Origin: Tanypteryx hageni
Lineage: Eukaryota > Arthropoda > Insecta > Odonata > Petaluridae
DNA: 64,000 bases
Direction of reading: 5' to 3'
Assembly: GCA_028673005.1 (NCBI GenBank)
Contig: CM054113.1
Coordinates: 67,272,350-67,336,349, forward strand
Of the stretch, positions 47,668 through 58,847 are shown piece after piece. The notes under the pieces are model-generated. The model was given only the letters and a program-made list of their open reading frames with translations. It searched no databases and had not been told where the DNA came from. Both the position numbers and the translations under genes were made by a program. Within the stretch, counting starts at the first letter, position 1, and each line of letters opens with the position of its first letter.

Positions 47668-48010
47668 AGAGAGAGGATGAAAGAAAGAAGAGAGAGAGGG
47701 AGTGAGAGAGGAGAGGGAGACAGAGAATGAGAGGGAGAGATAGATAGATATAGTCTTTATTAGGGCAAGATTGATACTAGGAAGTCTATTTTTTCAGAGA
47801 AGGAAAGAGGGTGAGAGGGAGGGAAAGATAGTGAGGAAGAGAGGAGGGAGCCAGAGAAGGAGGAAGAGGGAGAGAGAGATGGATAATGGTCTTGATTAGA
47901 GCGAGATTGATACTAGGAAGCCTATTTTTCCAGAAAATGAAAGAGGGGAGAGTGCAGAAGAATAGGAGGGAGGAGGTTTGGGAGAGAGGAAGATAGAAAA
48001 GGAGAAAGAA
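47668..48010 (+). repeat. Purine (GA)-rich tract with 136-bp duplication
   Basis: Almost pure A/G on the plus strand. Embedded blocks gattgatactaggaagtcta (about 47769) and gattgatactaggaagccta (about 47905) show a tandem copy with a period near 136 bp. It follows family A directly, as the shorter GA tract does at 30064-30130. Confidence 0.8.
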
Positions 48011-48205
48011 TGGGATGTGCCTTAAATTTAATACTTAACCCATGCATACCTCTCATATTTTTGTAGTTTTGGTAGTACTTCTGTAATTAAAATTGATGAG
48101 GTTATAGTAGCTTATAACATTTATCATCCTGCCTTATCTCTACCAAAAATATTTTGAAGAATTTGTTTGTTTGTTTTTGCATTTATAATGCAACAATTAC
48201 AGAAT

Positions 48206-50190
48206 GTAGAAATACCAGTATGTTATATCCTCCTTCTCCTCCTCTGTAAGAAAAGTCGATATATAATGATATAGGAGGATACTAATGTTTAGGCACTTCC
48301 AGATGAGCTGGAGATTCAAAATTTTTTCTTAGGTAGAATTTTGTGCAAAACCGACTAGAAAAATCGAAAATCTTGAAAAAGTGCAACAATGCGGCCGCTA
48401 AAAATACGCAATTGTTTAAACAAATTTTCAAGGTTTATGTATTTCCGAAAGTGCTACGGAGCTGAAATGTTTTTTAGAGGTAGGATTTGTAAAAAAACGA
48501 AATATGGATTAAAGAAATTTTGATATTTTAATTTGTTTGGCAATTAGAAATTCTTCAAGTTTAAACAAATAGGTAGATGCTTAGACACTAAGCCGGAAGG
48601 TAGGAAGCTGAAATTTTAAAATTATTTAGAGGTTAGTCTATCTAAACGAATAAACATTTCAATTTATCCATAAAATCGTCATTTTCGCCGTTAGAAAATA
48701 TTTATATTTAAACAATTATATAAATGCTATTTAACTTTTAATTGTACTATAAATTTAAAATTTGGCAGAAATGTGTGGGATTATTAACTCAATGTGTGAA
48801 AAGTATAATATTTCGAAAATTGCAAAAGTTAGTGATTGTTTTTCTCTATTTTTTTCCATAATGAAAAAACGAAAACCCGCCCAGAGGAGAAATCATTAGA
48901 ATTAAAGAAATATTTCTCATGATGAAATATATCTGTGAAAAATTAATGTCTTTTTCAAGGGGAGATTAAAGTTTGAAGTATGCACTCACCTTCTACTAGT
49001 ATGTTATATCCTCCTCTGTATGAAACGTCGATATATAATGATAACATATAGGAGGATACTAATGTTTAGGCACTTCCAGATGAGCTGGAGATTCGAAATT
49101 TTTTTCTTAGGTACGATTTTGTGCAAAACCGACTAGAAAAAACGAAAATCTGGAAAAAGTGCAACAATGCGGCCGCTAAACAATTCGCAATTGTTTAAAC
49201 AAATTTTCGAGGTTTATGTATTTCCGAATGTGCTACGGAGTTGAAATTTTTTTAATAAGTAGAATTCGTAAAAAAAATCGAAATAGGGATTATACAAATT
49301 TTGATATTTTAATTTGTTTGGCAGTTAACAATTCTTAAAATTTTAACAAATAGATAACGGTTTAGACATTACGGGATGAGCTAGGAAGCTGAAATTTTCA
49401 AGTTATGTACAGAGTAGTGCATTTGCACATATAAACATTTGAATTTCTCCATAAACATATTTCGGCGGCCGTTAAATATGTTTAAAATTTAAACAATTGG
49501 AAAAATATTATTTCACTTCTAGAAGTACTACAACTTTAAATTTTGGCTGAAATGTGTAGCATTAATGCCAAATAATGGAGAAAGTATAAAATTCTTAAAA
49601 TTGCAAAGTTTTGGTTTTGTATTAATCTATTATTTTTACATAAGGGAATAACGAAAATCGCTCAGGAGGTGAAATATTTAGAATTAAAAAAATATTTGTA
49701 ATGATGATATATGAAAAATGAAGGTTTTTTTGTGTTGAGATGATATGCTTGCAGAATGCAAGCACCAACTACTAGTATTATATATATATATATGTTATAT
49801 CCTCTGTAAGAAACATCGATATATAATGATATATTGGAGGGTACTAATGTTTAGGCATATCAAGATGAGCTGGAGATTCAAAATTTTTTTCTTAGGTAGG
49901 ATTTTATGAAAAACCCACTACAAAAAACGAAAATCTTGAAAAAGTGCAACAAACCAGCTGCTATAAATTCGCAATTGTTTAAACAAATTTTCAAGATTTA
50001 CGTATTTCCGAATGTGCTACAGAACTGAAATTATTTTTAGAGCTAGGATTTGTAAAAAAAAACGAAATAGGGAATATACTAATTCGGATATTTAGATTTT
50101 TTTGGCAGTTAAAAATTCCTAAAGTTTAAACAAATAGCTAACTGCTTAGGTACTTTGGATGAGCTAGGAAGCTGAAATTTTCAAGTTACT
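48206..50190 (+). mobile_element. Helitron-like family H, three head-to-tail copies, last truncated
   Basis: Copy 1 runs 48262-48999 (CTAG 48996-48999). Copy 2 runs 49030-49775 (CTAG 49772-49775). Copy 3 starts about 49815 and stops at 50190 inside the third module. Linkers are tatgttatatcctcctctg, taagaaacgtcgatatataa and so on. In copy 1 the module ends tttaaac fall at 48421, 48566 and 48713, giving 145 and 147-bp spacing. A gcggccgc site lies in the first module of copies 1 and 2. Confidence 0.7.
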
Positions 50191-50735
50191 TATTATTATT
50201 TCACTTTGAGATGGAACTGTCTCATTTTACATACTCTCTCGTAATACTAAAAGTACTTTAAAATAGTTAAACGATACGATACCCTCGGTGACACTGCTGC
50301 TGCCGACCACAAATCAAATAGCATACACTGGATAAATGTCACAAAATGTACTAACAATTATATTGCAGTGACATAATACAAAGCACAAATATAGTACAAT
50401 ACTTAGTAGAAATGTCCACTTGAGGAATCACAAATGATATGGAAAATGGTTCGACTCGCAGATAACCTTTCCACAGGTGTGTTCGCTCCGCTGTCTTCGC
50501 TCTCTCTCCCGTCTTATCTCACTCTTCCCCTCTCCTTCACTGCCTCTGCTCATGGTGACGTTGTCAGCTCGGGCATCACTGGGTATTTTTAGCTAGGTAG
50601 TTAATTTTTAGTACTCTCAACAGGACAACTTAGAAGTTGTGGGTAATGAGTATATATATAACTTTAAAAAAAGTGACTACTATAATATGTTCGCATATTT
50701 TTAAATATTGATTGGGAATTAGTATTATGTTGTGA
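50191..50735. other. Unassigned stretch between repeats
   Basis: No gene or terminal signal recognised. A pyrimidine-rich section lies at about 50480-50550. Confidence 0.3.
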
Positions 50736-50739
50736 AACT

Positions 50740-50905
50740 TTGGATATTGCCATTCAGAAGTTTTATGATATAGTTTATTCTGCTATTAATAACTTTGTTC
50801 CTAAATGTAAACATATCAGCATGAATTATCCTGTTTGATTTGATTTAGAATTAAAAGAATTACTTGCAAGTAAAGAAGCACTACATGAATATTCCTTACC
50901 TTCCC
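50740..50905 (+). pseudogene. Jockey-like LINE fragment (linker before reverse transcriptase)
   Basis: The frame gives LDIAIQKFYDIVYSAINNFV, PKCKHISMNYPV, a stop, then FDLELKELLASKEALHEY. This resembles the FYDI-Y--IN--VP...YPVWFS-EL stretch of jockey-type LINEs. Confidence 0.65.
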
Positions 50906-51072
50906 CTCTCATGCGTTGATGGTTGCCTTCAAAAAACGGACAACGTGATTCTGTCTATACTGCATTCTAGAGGAAATCACGAGATCTATCCAACAGCTAC
51001 TATCCAAAAACAACATAAAAGTGAAAATCGAAATATTATTTTCAAAATATCCTATTTTGAATTTTTTTTGCT

Positions 51073-51153
51073 TCGTATTCATTTATAAGCCGCACCATTT
51101 TTAGAGTGAAAATTTTGGAAAAAAGTGCGGCTTATACATGAGTAAATACGGTA
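51073..51153. mobile_element. Short foldback MITE, about 81 bp
   Basis: cgtattcatttataagccgc at the left pairs with gcggcttatacatgagtaaatacg at the right. The ...aaatacggta edge recalls the end type at 41471. Confidence 0.6.
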
Positions 51154-51221
51154 TATTCAAAATGTTGAACTTTCAATTTATAGTAATATAAAGTCATTTT
51201 TGAAATTTATTAACTCTTCCT

Positions 51222-51969
51222 CAGAAGAGGGACTAGACATGCTATAGAATGTATGAGGATGATGATAGAAAGAGCGCTAGAAGTCAATAAAGGTATGTAT
51301 TTTTGTTTTGTAGATTGAGAGAAAGCTTTTGACCAAGTGAAATGGGATAAAATGCTGGGTATTTTAAACAAAATAGGAATAGATTGGAAAGATAAAAGAC
51401 TGCTTAAAAACCTTTACTTTGATCAAAAGATTAGAGTCAGGGCTGAAGGAGAAGAAACAGAGAGTACTTCAATAGGGAGGGGAGTGAGGCAGGGGTGTTC
51501 TACTTCACCAGCAATATTTAATATTTATGCAGAAACAATAACAGAAGAAGCGTTGATGGAAGAGAAAGGATTTAAGATAGGAGGTGAAAATATTACCACC
51601 ATTAAATACGCAGATGATCAGGAATTAATAGCAGAAGACGAGAAAGAGCTTCAGAGGATGACAGGCAGACTAGTGGAGGTTGGCCAACAATATGGAATGA
51701 AGATCAATGCAGAAAAAACGAAAGTCATGGTGGTTTCAAAGGAACATAAAGAATTAAATATAATGGTAAATGGCCAAAAATTGGAACAAGTAAGTAGTTT
51801 CAAATATCTTGGCAGTATTTTAGCGCAGGATGGAAGTAGTACACAGGACATCAGAAGTAGGATTGTAATGGCAAAAGCAGCATTTAACAAGAAGAAGGAG
51901 CTTCTCACAAGAAGAGAATAAATTTAGAAACAAGGAAGAAATTAGCAAAATGCTACATATGGAGCATGT
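51222..51969 (+). pseudogene. RTE LINE fragment, truncated at both ends
   Basis: Closely similar to part of the complete RTE at 36909-39875. It includes WKDKRLLKNLYFDQKIRVRA, GRGVRQGCSTSPAIFNIYAE, IKYADDQELIAEDEKELQRM and QVSSFKYLGSILAQDGSSTQ. A frameshift at about 51910 ends the 194-codon frame. The match then continues to tacatatggagcatg at 51969 and stops inside the coding region. Loss of the 3' end is not normal LINE truncation, so a deletion or recombination followed. Confidence 0.9.
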
Positions 51970-52425
51970 ACTAAAAATTTTGTATTGCACATTGGTTCAC
52001 AGTCAACTAAAATTTGCTTCAGTAATTTGGTCACCAAATTATAGGGTTCATATTGCAAAATTGGAGTGAGTTCAACACAAATTTTTAAAATTAATTGCTC
52101 GTAAATTACATATTCAAGCTGAGGTGATTAATTATAATAGTTTAATGAATTTACTTAATTTAACTACTTTAGAGGCTATAACGAGTCGTTTTGATTGAAA
52201 TATTTGATAAAAACTTCCAAATTTGATTCTCCCTATTGATTGAATATGATAGATTTTCATTTTCCATCACATAGTACAGACAAAATGATTTATTAATTTT
52301 TTATATTATAGAACAAATTATGCTGCTAATTTCCCAATCAATAGGTTGATGCAGAATGAGTATAAATATAGCTTTATGGATGTTTTTAACTGTATATATA
52401 GAGATGTTAAATGGTTATTTGAATA
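51970..52425 (+). pseudogene. Jockey-like LINE, C-terminal part of the polymerase ORF
   Basis: The reading LYCTLVHSQLKFASVIWSPN, YRVHIAKLE, VQHKFLKLIARKL and, farther on, NYAANFPINRLMQNEYKYSF is the C-terminal part of jockey/CR1-like proteins. Stops at about 52067 and 52197 break it. It could come from the same element as 50740-50905, with the RTE piece between them. Confidence 0.75.
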
Positions 52426-52841
52426 ACTATGTATAATTGATTCAAAATGTTTATTAAGGTTTTGTAAGCATATATTTAAGGTATGAGTTGTCGGTGTTTG
52501 CATATTGCAAGCGCTAAAAAATCACCATACACCAAGATCTAAACTCTTAAATAATCCAACACTATCTCCAGGGCAACAGTAATTCAGCAATGTGGAGCCT
52601 ATATGTATTAGATAACAAATTCCATGAGTTCTAGCAGAATATTTACAGCTTTCCATGAAATTAAGACAACTATCCATAATTTCCAAATTCTCTGGCAATT
52701 GGCTCTCATCCAAGTTTTCGAATTTCAAGTTCCATGGCTCAGATCACCCTGTTTCAGCAATAACTGTAATCAACATTAAGACAGCCTATATGTTAGGATT
52801 ATGTCATCATCATCCGTGCCTTTTCAGTTATTTTTACTTTC

Positions 52842-53500
52842 TCCATATACCAAGTATAGAGAAAGTATTGTTTTCATGAAAATAATCGAATTCAAGATTT
52901 CAACGGAAATACATGTTTTAAGGTTCCCTGAACACGTTTTGATTATTTTCTTGATGATGTCTGTGTGTCTGTCTGTATGTGATAGATTTTTGTGGGCACT
53001 CTAACTCAAAAACTATTAATCAGGTCAATGCAAAAATTTTATATTTAACATTTTTATAAAAGTTAGAAGATCTCATTAGTTTTTGGTAAAAATGGGTCGA
53101 CTGGAAGTGGGCGTTTACTCTTGTCACTTATTCGTTATTTTGAAATATTTGCTTTAATATTTGATAAATGTAAAAATGTATTGGAATAAAAGTTGTAGGA
53201 AATTTCATTTTCTACAACCTTTGTTTGATACATTTTTCCATATAATGCATTGTTTATGAGATATCTTATATTTTTAGCTGCCACCACCGATAACTATTGT
53301 TAACAATTGACGCTTAGTTTGATACATTTTTCCATATAATGCATTGTTTATGAGATATCTTATATTTTTAGTTGCCACCTACCAAATACTATTGTTAACA
53401 ATTGATGCTTAGTTACATCTTAGTAACGCTCCTTTTTCTTTTCTTAATTGTAAACCGGAAGTAAATATTGACAATGATTCCAAAGCTAACAACATGTAAT
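52842..53500 (+). repeat. Dispersed repeat family X, long copy 4
   Basis: It starts tactttctccatataccaag and tatagagaaagtattgtttt, an inverted-repeat-like edge. It continues through gtctgtgtgtctgtctgtat, ctctaactcaaaaactatta and tttttggtaaaaatgggtcg to cttagtaacgctcc. It includes the 94-bp duplication below. Confidence 0.75.
53223..53410 (+). repeat. Tandem duplication, period 94 bp, within family X
   Basis: gtttgatacatttttccata starts at 53223 and again at 53317. The two units are nearly identical up to caattgacgcttag and caattgatgcttag, so the duplication is recent. Confidence 0.9.
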
Positions 53501-53984
53501 TTGCCATATAAATATGGAGAAAGGCATGTGTTGCCAACATCAGTTTATTTAACTTAGTTACTTTTGCATTGGCCATCATCATCCAAGGCCTTCAGTTTCA
53601 ACATCATTTGTTCAGTTGTGATGCACCATAGGAATTTTGCTTCATTTCTAGTGCCAAATAAATATTTAACAGTAAACCAAGGAAAAGTAATTTAAATTAA
53701 TCATAAGTAATAGTAAAGGTGAAATACTCCTTTAGCCAAACAATTAGAGGGTTACAACACCCAATGCATTGAGCTACTATCAATTATAAGTAATAGTAAT
53801 GAATATTAGGTAATTATTGTTAAAATTACTTGATTTTCAATTATATTCATGTGTATTTAAACATTTTTTGTTGCATTAATTACAAGATATTTATTTTAAA
53901 ATCATGAAAAGCAAAATACAATTATGTTTTTATCATTAAAACTCAAAGCAATATGTAGAACAGACTATAGAAAATTTTAATTAA

Positions 53985-54815
53985 CCCTACAGTGGTCACG
54001 CATGTTATAGTAACATGTTTAGTCACGTGGGATGTAAAATACACCCCAATGAGAGGAAACTTCTTAACAAAAGAAAACTGATTTTTAATTGTAGGTTTAT
54101 ATTATTTTAAACCATTTTGAATGTGAATCAAATTTACAAACTCTTATAACATTATTTTCTATAGTCCTATTTATAATTTCTCATGTGTCCATCTGTTTGT
54201 CCGTCTCTCCACTTCCGTATCTCAAGAACCGTTTGTTATAGAGAAATGTTGCAAATGCCATTTTGCTTCTACTGATTATAAAATCACAAAAAAACTGTTT
54301 TCATGGGCATTAGCATCTTGGAATCAATTTTAGGAATATATTTTACGTTTTAGCGTAAGACCATATCTCAAGAAACATTAGTCGTAAAGAAATATGCAAA
54401 TACCATTTCTTTTCTACTTTTCTACAGCGATGATATCTTAAACATTCAAATTGAAAATAAATAGCATTGATACAAATTCACTTAAGAGAATATCCCTCGT
54501 CATTACCAATTTTTCACTATAAGTGACTCTGAATAAAAACTGAAATGACATCTGGATCATATATATATTAATTTATTACAATGTTACATAGAGATATGGA
54601 AACTGATATTTATTTGAAATTTGCAGCATGTGGCGTTGACATCTTCAGAATTCGATGAAATATGAATCTAGTACCGAACTTCCTTCATAAAAAGTTCGTA
54701 AATGTATTTTGTAAAGGTAAACAACAAACAAGAATGATGAAATTGATAATAAAACAACACCTGAGAAAATTATAAGGATGGGGTGTAAATTACACTCCTC
54801 ATGACCACTCCAAGG
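53985..54815. mobile_element. piggyBac-like non-autonomous element, 831 bp, TTAA target
   Basis: ttaa at 53981-53984 and 54816-54819 flank CCCTACAGTGGTCACGCATG on the left. The complement of the right end is CCTTGGAGTGGTCATGAGGA. A second inverted block (gatgtaaaatacacccca against tggggtgtaaattacac) lies inside. TTAA plus CCYT-type ends fits piggyBac. No transposase frame was seen. Confidence 0.8.
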
Positions 54816-54819
54816 TTAA

Positions 54820-55243
54820 AGGAGTAATTAATTTCAAATGTGCATGAAGGAGAAGTTCATCATATAATCACTAATTAAAATAGAAGTAATTCTTTATCTT
54901 TGCCATCGTTGTCTCAATATTTTGCCTATTCATCCTCATTGATTTTGTAAACATCATGTGTGGAAAATAATAAATTCGGTTATTAGGGTTGTCATGGCAT
55001 TTTTGTTGTCATCATGCCACAAATTATGCAGTATGAGACAGAGGACATAAGTCTTTATTTACTCATTTCTCATTTTATAAAGATGTTCAGTAATATTTCA
55101 CATCAGTTTCTATTGTTAAATGATGAAATAAATTGATCACTTGCAAAAACTTGAGAAACTACCTGTTAATTTCCAACTATTTTAAAAGATAATGTGCTTA
55201 GGAGTATATTTTTGTGAGATACAGCAACATTTGTTTCTTTTGC
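54820..55243. other. Unassigned intron stretch
   Basis: AT-rich, nothing recognised. Confidence 0.3.
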
Positions 55244-55254
55244 AATAACAAATA

Positions 55255-56428
55255 ATTTTGTATGCGGATGATACTTCTATCACAATAGCTGATAAGCTGT
55301 ACTCTCAACTGGAAATAAAGGGAAATGTTGTCTTAAACAGCATTGCACAATATTATAATGAAAACCTTCTCACAATAAACACTGAAAAATCATGCTTTAT
55401 AGAATTCTCCCCACGCTTATATGACTTAGAAAATAGCTACTTTGTAGGAGATATCATGATAATGAAAAACCACTGCACAAAATTTCTTGGTTTAATTATT
55501 GATGAAAAACTAAGCTGGAATTACCATATAGATGAAATATCGCATAAAATTAGCAGAAATCTTTACGTCTTAAGGAACCTAAAATATCGCTGTACACAAG
55601 GAGTTATGAAAACTGCTTATTTTGGACTGATTTACCCATACCTTGTCTATGGAATTGAATTATGGGGGCACACTAGTAAAACAAATTTACAGAATCTTTT
55701 CATTTTACAAAAGAAAGCAATACGCTATATAGCAAACTTACCCCTGAAACAAACATGTAGGCAGGCTTTTGTTGACCTTAAACTACTGACACTCCCCTCC
55801 ATTGTAATATATAGGACATTGCTATATTTAACTACTTTGGATGATATAATATCTAATAAAGATGTCCATGAACACTTCACTAGAGGCAATTCCTCTTACC
55901 ATCTTATCCAACATAGACTAAAATTGTATGAAAGCCTACCCAAATATAAAGGTATTCAATGGTTTAATATTTTATCTCCCAACCTTAAGTCTAGCAGATC
56001 AGAAAAAGACTTTAAGAACAAAATGTACAAATTTCTACTGGAGAATGCTTTTTACTCAGTGGAAGAATTTATTGATGTATGCTACTCCAAAAACATGTAA
56101 CAGGAAGAAACTCTAACATGTAATTTATTTGTTTTATATTTAAATATTGCTGTATTTTGAGATTGTAGTTTTAATATGTTTTCTTACTTTCAAATATATA
56201 TGATGATTTTTGATGAAGGCTAGTTGCACAATTATAAAATATGAAACATAGAACATATAAGAAAATGTAGCATATGTATTATGTACTCACTCTGTACTTT
56301 TTGTATGTTTGTTTTGATGTGTAACTCCCATAGTATATATATATGTTGTGAATGTCCTCTATGACGGCTTCTGACAATTGTAATGCTTTGTGTATGCAAT
56401 TTTTATGGAATTAAAAATAAATAATAAT
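55255..56428 (+). mobile_element. LINE (jockey/CR1-like), strongly 5'-truncated
   Basis: It carries only the last part of the reverse-transcriptase ORF and a 3' UTR ending in an (AAT)n tail near 56413-56430. The flanking aataacaaa at 55244-55252 and 56429-56437 is a likely 9-bp duplication, though the tail makes its edge uncertain. Truncation occurs just before the catalytic box. Confidence 0.8.
55258..56100 (+). pseudogene. Reverse transcriptase C-terminal part, 280 codons open
   Basis: It starts at MYADDTSITIADK, the catalytic YADD box. It continues LTINTEKSCFIEFSP, KFLGLIIDEKLSWNYHIDEI, GLIYPYLVYGIELWGHTSKT and LQKKAIRYIANLPLKQTCRQ, the thumb and C-terminal region of jockey/CR1-like proteins. 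The frame is open to TAA at 56098-56100. Lacking the endonuclease and most of the polymerase, it cannot act alone, and the open frame probably reflects recent insertion. Confidence 0.88.
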
Positions 56429-56625
56429 AATAACAAACATATGAATCTTAGAGGAAATACCAATTAAATTATTTTCTGAGTTTGTACTCAAAATGAGGAA
56501 AAATACAGTTTTGATTCTACTCTGAGCAATGAAAAGCAATGCAGAATTGTTGTTTTTGCCAAAATGTTGTCTAATTTTAAAATTATAAACGATTTAAGTA
56601 AAAAAATATCTCATCTTTTTTATAG

Positions 56626-56858
56626 ATGCCGTCAAAGGAAGAACTGAAGCTGCTTGAAAGAGCTGTAAAATATAATCCCTTTCCAGTAAGTTTGTCAGTG
56701 CTGGCTGACTCATATAGAGAAGCTGGTATGTACTTAAGTTATCACAAGAATTCCCAAGGTGAAAGTGAAAGAATTATGCATAGATTGTTTAATAAATCAA
56801 GACGTCTTTACCTCAAGGCTATTGACATGAATGATTCCCATCCAGGAACTCTAAGAAG
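56626..56858 (+). CDS. TPR protein gene, IFIT-like, exon C
   Basis: The acceptor is catcttttttatag before 56626, phase 0. The donor is CTAAGAAG|gtatat after 56858, phase 2. It encodes PSKEELKLLERAVKYNPFPV, SLSVLADSYREAGMYLSYHK and MHRLFNKSRRLYLKAIDMND, again TPR-like helices ending in N-P or D. It joins exon B in frame, although an unseen phase-0 exon between them is possible. If directly joined, the intron is about 24.9 kb and holds the RTE, P-like, piggyBac-like and Helitron-like elements. Downstream exons are beyond recognition here. Confidence 0.65.
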
Positions 56859-56879
56859 GTATATCTTTTCATGCTGAGT

Positions 56880-57250
56880 TATGATTTTTTTTACTTACAG
56901 ATAAATCAAAAGTATTTGCTTTCAGCAGAATGTTTGTTTTAGTAGTATAAAATTTTATAAAAATGTTCTATGCATTCTACCACAATTGTACTTTGAATTA
57001 ATATTTTTATTAGGAGGCGAACTTAATTTTTATATACAGTAGAACTTCAATTGTCTGAACTATTTGGGAGCAAGGGTGGTTTGGATAATCGAAAATTCTG
57101 ATAATTGGAAAAGAGAAAGAGCAACTGCGAGTTAAAAAAATAAACATGGTTTTTATTTTTCAGGGTAACACAAAACACAATATGTTATATGAACAGGTGT
57201 GCTAGTCATGTGAAAAGCTTCTCCTTTCATCGGTATTTTACACACCCAAT
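56880..57250. other. Intron stretch with a solo Tigger-like end at 57037
   Basis: cagtagaacttcaattgtct at 57037 follows TA, and ggataatcgaaaattctgat a little farther in is typical Tigger-type subterminal text. No opposite end was found. The rest of the stretch holds nothing recognised. Confidence 0.45.
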
Positions 57251-57252
57251 TT

Positions 57253-57720
57253 TTACTTTCTTCATATGTAGTATATGAGAAAGTATTGTATTCGTGAAAA
57301 AAAATCAAATTCGAAATTTCGACAGAAATACACGTTTTGAGTTACCCTGAGTATGTATTCACTATTTCCTTAGTGATGTCTGTGTGTATGTGATAGAAAT
57401 TTTATGTGTGCTCTAACTCAAAACCTAATTGCCAGATTAACAAAACTTTATATTTAAGAGGTTTGTTAATAATTCAAGGTCTGAAAATGTTTTGGCTGAA
57501 GCTGGTCAACTGGAAATGAAGGTTTACTCTTGTCATTTTTCTGGTTTATTTGCAATTATCTCCTTTAGGACTTAATTTATGCAAATATTTGTTAATACTA
57601 TCTTAGTTGTAGAAAGTATAATTGACTACAAATTTTGCTTAAAACATTTTTTCATAGAATGGATTGTTGAAGAGATATTTTATCTATATTATATTATCCT
57701 AATGCCTGCTGCTGCATGGC
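57253..57720 (+). repeat. Dispersed repeat family X, copy 5
   Basis: tactttcttcatatgtagta and tatgagaaagtattgtattc open it. gatgtctgtgtgtatgtgat, ctctaactcaaaacctaatt and an atagaatggattgttgaaga region follow in the same order as at 52842. Confidence 0.7.
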
Positions 57721-57896
57721 CGAGTTGAGCATTTTGATTGGTTGCTGAGAAACAGCAGCCTTGTCTCTAGCGGCAAGAAATTGCACTATATTGTTATACA
57801 ACTAGGAGCCTGGGACATGCTTTGCATTCAGAGCTGGCTAGGAAAATCACAGGGCCCAGTTCAAAGTATGTGTGGGGCTGCATTCACATCAGACAT

Positions 57897-58340
57897 TTTT
57901 ACTTTCTCCATATGCAGTATAGAAGAAATTATTGTTTTCAGGAAAAAAATAAATTAGAGATTTACACAGAAATACACATCTTAAGGTCCCCTGAGTACAT
58001 TTTCACATTTTTTTTCAAATATCCCCTTTAGGAGTTAATTTATTTAAATATTTGTTTTTATTTGAGTTATAGAAAATATAATTTTCTACGACTTTTGTTT
58101 GAAACATTTTTCATAAAATGAATTCTTTTATCTGTCTGTATTTTTTAAGTAAGTCGCCAAGTGATACCTTTGTTTCTGTTGCTTTGATAAAATTTTCTAA
58201 TTATTGATAGCGATCTGTAGGTTACAAAAGGTAATTTTAATTGTAATCAAAATTATCCCCTTGCCATTTAGCATCACATTATGTAAACAAATTTTCTTGT
58301 GAATATTGACAGTGATCCAAGTGTTGGCAATGGTAATTTT
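57897..58340 (+). repeat. Dispersed repeat family X, copy 6 (internally deleted)
   Basis: tactttctccatatgcagta opens it. The middle (gtctgtgtg...) is missing, and ttgtttgaaacatttttcat and later family text follow. Confidence 0.65.
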
Positions 58341-58847
58341 AATTACCCATCGATATTTCGTTCTACATAGCAACAGATAACAGTTTTGTTTACTTATTGA
58401 TTTTTCAATGTGAAAAGTGTTTCAAAGTATTTTTCATTGTGAAAATTATTCAAAATGTTTAAAAATCATTTACAGTTGTAATTGCTGATGTCAAGAGCAA
58501 TCATATTCATTATTAGGCATTCTTTACCACCGAAGGTGTAGTAGCGGAACAGCTTAGGGGCACATCTCGTCTGTCCGTCTGTCATAACTTTCATCACCTA
58601 AACCGCTGAACAGATTTTAATTAGGTAAATTAAGTATGAGTGATCGTTATTAAAATTTATTACCCAATTGTGATTTTGAACTGCATCCATCAATAGGAAT
58701 TTTCACTTTAAATAAATACTCGAATAAACTTATACTCTTATCTCATTAAATGGCATCCATCAAGCAACAATGAAATACCTTACTTTTCTCTCCCTAGCTC
58801 TTATATGATCTGTTAGGTATAGATTTTTTTTAAATTTCGGATATAGG

